Program-made: the position numbers and the translations under genes
The notes under the pieces: generated by a model
What the model was told of the DNA's origin: nothing
The model's database searches: none
Seen by the model: the letters and a program-made list of their open reading frames with translations, nothing else
In this document: positions 60,272 to 64,000 of the stretch, in pieces
Position numbering within the stretch: position 1 is the first letter of the stretch
Layout: the number at the start of each line of letters is the position of its first letter
Assembly (NCBI RefSeq): GCF_003428645.1
Contig: NZ_QVQH01000002.1
Location: forward strand, 62,997-126,996
Source of the DNA: Geodermatophilus marinus
GTDB taxonomy: Bacteria > Actinomycetota > Actinomycetes > Mycobacteriales > Geodermatophilaceae
Direction of reading: 5' to 3'
DNA: 64,000 nt

Positions 60272-61789
60272 TCAGTCGACCTCGACCCAGTCCAGGGTGC
60301 GCTGCACGGCCTTGCGCCAGCCGGCGTGCCCGGCCGCGCGCTGCTCGTCGTCCCACTGCGGCTCCCAGCGCCGGTCCTCGGCCCAGTTGGCCCGCAGCTG
60401 GTCGGTGTTGGACCAGAAGCCGCAGGCCAGACCGGCGGCGTACGCGGCGCCGAGGGCGGTCGTCTCGGCGACCACCGGCCGGCTCACCGGGACGCCGAGG
60501 ATGTCGGCCTGCATCTGCATGCACAGGGAGTTCGCCGTCACCCCGCCGTCCACCTTGAGCACGTCGAGGTGCACCCCCGAGTCGGCCTCCATGGCCTCGG
60601 CCACGTCGCGGCTCTGGTAGCAGATGGCCTCCAGGGTCGCCCGGGCGAGGTGGGCGTTGCTGTTGAACCGGGACAGGCCGACGATCGCGCCGCGGGCGTC
60701 GGAGCGCCAGTGCGGCGCGAACAGCCCGGAGAAGGCCGGCACGAAGTAGACCCCGCCGTTGTCGGGCACCTCCCCGGCCAGCGCCTCGCTGTGCGCGGCG
60801 TCCCGGATGATGCCCAGCTGGTCGCGCAGCCACTGCACCGCCGAGCCGGTGACGGCGATCGAGCCCTCCAGGGCGTACCGCACGGGCTCGTCGCCGAAGC
60901 GGTAGCAGACCGTGGTGAGCAGGCCGGCCTTCGACCGGACCAGCTCGGTGCCGGTGTTGAGCAGCAGGAAGTTGCCCGTGCCGTAGGTGTTCTTGGCCTC
61001 GCCGACGTCGAAGCAGACCTGGCCGACGGTGGCCGCCTGCTGGTCGCCGAGCGCGGCGCACAGCAGGACCTCGCCGCCCAGCGGCCCGGTCGTGCGGGAG
61101 CTCCCGTACCCCTGCGGGTCGGACGACGGCCGGATCCCGGGCAGCATCGCCCGCGGGATGCCGAAGAAGGACAGCAGCTCGTCGTCCCAGTCCAGCGTCT
61201 CGAGGTCCATGAGCATCGTGCGGGAGGCGTTGGTGACGTCGGTGACGTGGACGCCCCCGTCGGTGCCGCCGGTGAGGTTCCACAGCAGCCAGGTCTCGAT
61301 GGTGCCGAACAGCGCGTCGCCGTTCTCGGCCAGGGCGCGGACCCCGTCGACGTTCTCCAGGATCCACTGCACCTTGCCGGCGGCGAAGTAGGTGGCCGGG
61401 GGCAGCCCGGCCCGCTGCCGGATGACCTCGCCGCGGCCGTCCCGGTCCAGGGCCGAGGCGATCCGGTCGGTGCGGGTGTCCTGCCAGACGATCGCGTTGT
61501 ACAGCGGCCGCCCGGTGCGCCGGTCCCACACCACGGCCGTCTCGCGCTGGTTGGTGATGCCCACCGCGCCGAGGTCGGCCGGGCCGATGCCCATCCGGTT
61601 CATCACGGTGCGGATGACCGTCTCGGTGCGCTCCCAGATCTCGACGGGGTTGTGCTCCACCCAGCCGGCCCGGGGCAGGATCTGCTCGTGCTCGAGCTGG
61701 TACCGGCCGGCCTCGCGCCCGGCGTGGTCGAAGACCATGAACCGGGTGCTGGTGGTGCCCTGGTCGACTGCGCCGATGAAGTCGGTCAT
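60272..61789 (-). CDS. glpK: glycerol kinase, copy 2
   Basis: A 505-residue FGGY glycerol kinase. Same motifs as copy 1: [16 protein letters not shown] (6-21), [64 protein letters not shown] (catalytic Asp near 251), and [25 protein letters not shown]. It is followed by glpD (53-nt gap) and preceded by glpF with an ATGA overlap. This is the copy in the standard uptake and oxidation operon, so it is probably the main one; copy 1 sits with the regulator. Confidence 0.95.
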   Translation of the reverse strand: MTDFIGAVDQGTTSTRFMVFDHAGREAGRYQLEHEQILPRAGWVEHNPVEIWERTETVIRTVMNRMGIGPADLGAVGITNQRETAVVWDRRTGRPLYNAIVWQDTRTDRIASALDRDGRGEVIRQRAGLPPATYFAAGKVQWILENVDGVRALAENGDALFGTIETWLLWNLTGGTDGGVHVTDVTNASRTMLMDLETLDWDDELLSFFGIPRAMLPGIRPSSDPQGYGSSRTTGPLGGEVLLCAALGDQQAATVGQVCFDVGEAKNTYGTGNFLLLNTGTELVRSKAGLLTTVCYRFGDEPVRYALEGSIAVTGSAVQWLRDQLGIIRDAAHSEALAGEVPDNGGVYFVPAFSGLFAPHWRSDARGAIVGLSRFNSNAHLARATLEAICYQSRDVAEAMEADSGVHLDVLKVDGGVTANSLCMQMQADILGVPVSRPVVAETTALGAAYAAGLACGFWSNTDQLRANWAEDRRWEPQWDDEQRAAGHAGWRKAVQRTLDWVEVD

Positions 61790-62703
61790 CGGGTGCTCTC
61801 CTCTCGGGTGGCCGGCGCCGCGGAGCCGAGCCCGTCGGCCCGGGCGGCGCCGTCGGACGGGACGGCGACGTTGCGGTCGAAGGTGGTGCGGCGGGTCTCC
61901 GGGTCGCCGACGACCTCCCCGACCTCCTGGAAGTCGGGGTGGGCCGACAGCGGCCGGCCGACGAAGAACTCGTACAGGGCGGCGCCGAGCAGCCCGCCGA
62001 CCAGGGGGGCCGCGATCGGCACCCACCAGTACGGCGTCCCGGTGCTGTCCACCCACGCGGTCTCGTAGCCGGTCAGCCAGGAGGCCAGCCGCGGGCCGAA
62101 GTCCCGGGCCGGGTTGATGGCGTAGCCGGCGTTGGCGCCGTAGGCCAGGCCGATGGCCAGCACCACCCCGCCGATGAGCAGCGGGGCCAGGTTGGACAGC
62201 GGTGGGTTGTTGCGCGCGTCGATCAGCACCAGCACCAGGAAGAGCAGGATGGCCGTGCCGATGACCTGGTCGCGGAAGCCGGCCCACACGTCGAGCCCGT
62301 CGGCGGGCAGCGTGGAGAAGATGGTCTGCGTCGCGGCGGTGGCGCCCGGGTCGGCCGCGGCGATGGCCTCGTGGTAGTTCCAGCGCACCACCAGCGCGGC
62401 GAGGAAGGCCGCGGCGACCTGCACCGCCACGTAGGGGGCCACCTTGGCCCACGAGAAGCCGCGGAAGACGGCCAGGGCCAGGGTCACCGCCGGGTTGAGG
62501 TGGGCGCCGCTGACCCGCGCGGCGGTGTAGACGCCCAGGGTGACGGCGAAGCCCCAGGCGATGGCGATGCTGTTGTAGTCGCCGGTGCCGGAGGCCACCA
62601 CCTGGGCGACCACCCCGAGACCGATGACGATGAGGACGAAGGTGCCGGCGAACTCGGCGAGCAGCTCGCCGACGAACGGCCGGCGTCGCAGCAGTGTGAT
62701 CAT
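61786..62703 (-). CDS. glpF: glycerol uptake facilitator (aquaglyceroporin)
   Basis: A 305-residue MIP channel with six helices and both pore motifs: [16 protein letters not shown] and [13 protein letters not shown]. The Asp after the second NPAR is the mark of glycerol channels rather than water-only aquaporins. The C-terminal 40 residues are a polar tail ([21 protein letters not shown]). It begins at the ATG 62703 and its stop overlaps the glpK ATG (ATGA), so both are co-translated. The 290-nt upstream gap carries phased GAAC repeats and probably the operon promoter. Confidence 0.94.
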   Translation of the reverse strand: MITLLRRRPFVGELLAEFAGTFVLIVIGLGVVAQVVASGTGDYNSIAIAWGFAVTLGVYTAARVSGAHLNPAVTLALAVFRGFSWAKVAPYVAVQVAAAFLAALVVRWNYHEAIAAADPGATAATQTIFSTLPADGLDVWAGFRDQVIGTAILLFLVLVLIDARNNPPLSNLAPLLIGGVVLAIGLAYGANAGYAINPARDFGPRLASWLTGYETAWVDSTGTPYWWVPIAAPLVGGLLGAALYEFFVGRPLSAHPDFQEVGEVVGDPETRRTTFDRNVAVPSDGAARADGLGSAAPATREESTR

Positions 62704-62835
62704 GTACGTGCTCCGTGGCGGGTGCCGCAGCGGTACGCCCCGACGAGTCCGGTGCGGCCGCCCGCCGTCCAGGGGGGGCGATGCGCCCCAGTCAAGCCGG
62801 GTGAGGCGCAGGTCACCACCCACCGCGTGCGGCAT

Positions 62836-62864
62836 CGCCGAACACGGCGGAACGCGGTGCGAAC
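62836..62864 (-). promoter_or_regulatory. helically phased GAAC/GTTC repeats upstream of glpF
   Basis: On the plus strand GAAC occurs at 62840, 62850 and 62861; on the operon strand these read GTTCGCA, GTTCCGC, GTTCGGC at 10-11-bp spacing, 137-165 nt before the glpF ATG. The phasing fits a regulator binding one face of the helix; the IclR protein at 56229 is a candidate. Confidence 0.4.
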
Positions 62865-62995
62865 CACCACGGGTGGGACCGGCCGCCGCCGGGGGTCGCG
62901 CGGTGGATGGCGGGCACGGGGCCGAGCGGGAGCCGGCCGGCCGGTCCCGAGGCCGGGCCGGTGGACGGCGGCTCCCGTCCCGGCGGCGCTCACAG

Positions 62996-64000
62996 TCAGA
63001 GGCCGGCCGCCAGCCCCTCGACCACGGCGCGCGCCGGCCCGGTGCGGGCGCTGCGGTGGCCGGTGCCCGCCCACAGGTGCAGGCCGTGGGGGTCGCCGGC
63101 CGCGGCGGCGGCCCGGCGCAGGTCGCGGGTCAGGTGGTGGACCGCCGGGTAGCCGGCCGGGGCGGAGGCGTCGTGGCGGTCGGTGAACCGGTTGCGCAGC
63201 GCGCGGGCCGGCCGGCCGGTGAAGGCGCGGGTGACCACGGTGCCCGGGAACGCCGGGTCGGCGAGGGCGTCCTTGTGCGGCGGCGCGGCGCCGCTCTCGT
63301 CGGTGCGCAGCAGCAGCGTGCCGACGGCCACCGCCGACGCTCCCGCGGCCAGCAGCGCCGCCACGGCCCGCGGGCCGTCGACGCCGCCGGTGGCCACGAC
63401 CGGCAGCCGGGTCGCCGCGAGGACGGCGCGGGTGAGCTCCGCGGTCGGGGCCGGCGTGACGGGCCGCAGGGGGTCGTGGGTGCCGCTGTGGCCGCCGGCG
63501 TCGCTGCCCTGCACGACGAGGGCGTCGGCGCCGGCCTCGGTGGCCGCGCGGGCCTCGCCCACCGTCGTCACCGTCACCAGGACCCGGCTCCCGGCCCGGC
63601 GCAGGGCCGCCAGCTCCGCCGGCCAGGGCAGCCCGAAGGTCACCGACACGACCGGCACCGGGTCGGCGAGCAGCAGGTCCAGCTTGTCCCGCCAGCTGTC
63701 GTCGTCCTCGGTCAGCGGGACCGCGGACAGGTCCAGGCCGTGGCGGTCGGCCTCGGGCTGCAGCTCCCGGGCGTACCGCCGGTACTCCGCCGCGCCGATC
63801 GGGCAGGGCGTGGGGACGAACAGGTTCACGCCGAACGCCGCGCCCGTCCGGCGCACCGCCGCGACGTCGGCGGCGAGGGCCTCGGGGGTCCGGTAGCCGC
63901 CGGCCAGGAACGGGAAGGCGCCGGCCGCGGCGACGGCGGCGGCCAGACCGGGGGTGGTCGGGCCGCCCGCCATGGGCGCGGCGGCGAGGGGCAGTGCGCT
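62996..64000 (-). CDS. nitronate monooxygenase family protein, 5' partial
   Basis: A flavin TIM-barrel oxidoreductase cut by the window end; at least 334 codons are present and the frame continues past base 64000, since SALPLAAAPMAGG before the ATG at 63973 matches the usual family start (APMAGG). It oxidises nitronates or acts on similar compounds with FMN. Visible: AFGVNLFVPTP, PVVSVTFGLPWPAELAALRRAGSRVLVTVTTVGEARAATEAGADALVVQGSDAGGHSG (near the middle, with the FMN-binding GSDAGGH) and LPVVATGGVDGPRAVAALLAAGASAVAVGTLLL. Transcribed in the same direction as the glycerol operon, 292 nt upstream of glpF. Confidence 0.88.
   Translation of the reverse strand, partial: SALPLAAAPMAGGPTTPGLAAAVAAAGAFPFLAGGYRTPEALAADVAAVRRTGAAFGVNLFVPTPCPIGAAEYRRYARELQPEADRHGLDLSAVPLTEDDDSWRDKLDLLLADPVPVVSVTFGLPWPAELAALRRAGSRVLVTVTTVGEARAATEAGADALVVQGSDAGGHSGTHDPLRPVTPAPTAELTRAVLAATRLPVVATGGVDGPRAVAALLAAGASAVAVGTLLLRTDESGAAPPHKDALADPAFPGTVVTRAFTGRPARALRNRFTDRHDASAPAGYPAVHHLTRDLRRAAAAAGDPHGLHLWAGTGHRSARTGPARAVVEGLAAGL

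Overview
The window is very GC-rich double-strand-coding DNA from an actinobacterium. Evidence for the group: frequent GTG starts with ATGA/GTGA overlaps, a mycothiol S-conjugate amidase (mca), the conserved actinobacterial order mfd - lipoprotein/mazG - eno - FtsB-like - DUF501 - Ppx/GppA, and promoters whose -10 box sits only 6-8 nt before the start codon. The style fits Geodermatophilaceae (Blastococcus, Geodermatophilus, Modestobacter), but that is an inference; nothing here fixes the genus. No insertion sequence, prophage or CRISPR array was seen.

Layout. (1) 1-2750: the 3' part of a large secreted LamG/PKD repeat protein. (2) 2908-19683: an exopolysaccharide locus in alternating blocks: two GT2 glycosyltransferases and a polysaccharide deacetylase (+); a GT4 enzyme (-); then a long + block with an FrhB-like iron-sulfur/flavin protein, a polysaccharide pyruvyltransferase, a Wzx-type flippase, an O-antigen polymerase/ligase joined in frame to a Wzc-like tyrosine kinase, and a low-molecular-weight tyrosine phosphatase; a 2OG-Fe(II) oxygenase and another GT4 (-); and a CDP-alcohol phosphatidyltransferase, a glycerol-phosphate-type cytidylyltransferase and a second deacetylase (+). 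(3) 19684-20593: gene remnants. (4) 20594-33736: the mfd...ppx housekeeping block, interrupted by a divergent accessory pair: a single-module synthetase (acetoacetyl-CoA-synthetase-like adenylation, carrier, thioesterase) and its phosphopantetheinyl transferase. (5) 33738-43938: uracil-DNA glycosylase, type II NADH dehydrogenase, an odd tRNA with UAA anticodon, a secreted M28 peptidase, a Bax-inhibitor-like membrane protein, a thiolase, an SGNH hydrolase, DUF2252 and GNAT proteins. (6) 44045-52919: VWA/AAA+ pair, threonine dehydratase, DrrAB-type ABC exporter, M3 peptidase. (7) 53125-55981: greA, mca and small proteins. (8) 56229-62703: a glycerol-use region with an IclR regulator, two glycerol kinases, GlpD and GlpF; then a nitronate monooxygenase cut by the window end.

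How they work together. The sugar locus has most of the parts of a Wzx/Wzy polysaccharide system: glycosyltransferases build the repeat unit, pyruvyl- and hydroxyl/deacetyl-type enzymes decorate it, the flippase and polymerase export and extend it, and the kinase/phosphatase pair sets chain length. Glycerol enters by GlpF, is phosphorylated by either of two GlpK proteins and oxidised by GlpD, under an IclR/GylR-type regulator. The most novel items are the carrier-thioesterase synthetase with its own activating enzyme inside a conserved housekeeping block, the polymerase-kinase fusion with a retained internal start, and the short-variable-arm tRNA with UAA anticodon. All functions are read from sequence motifs without database searches.
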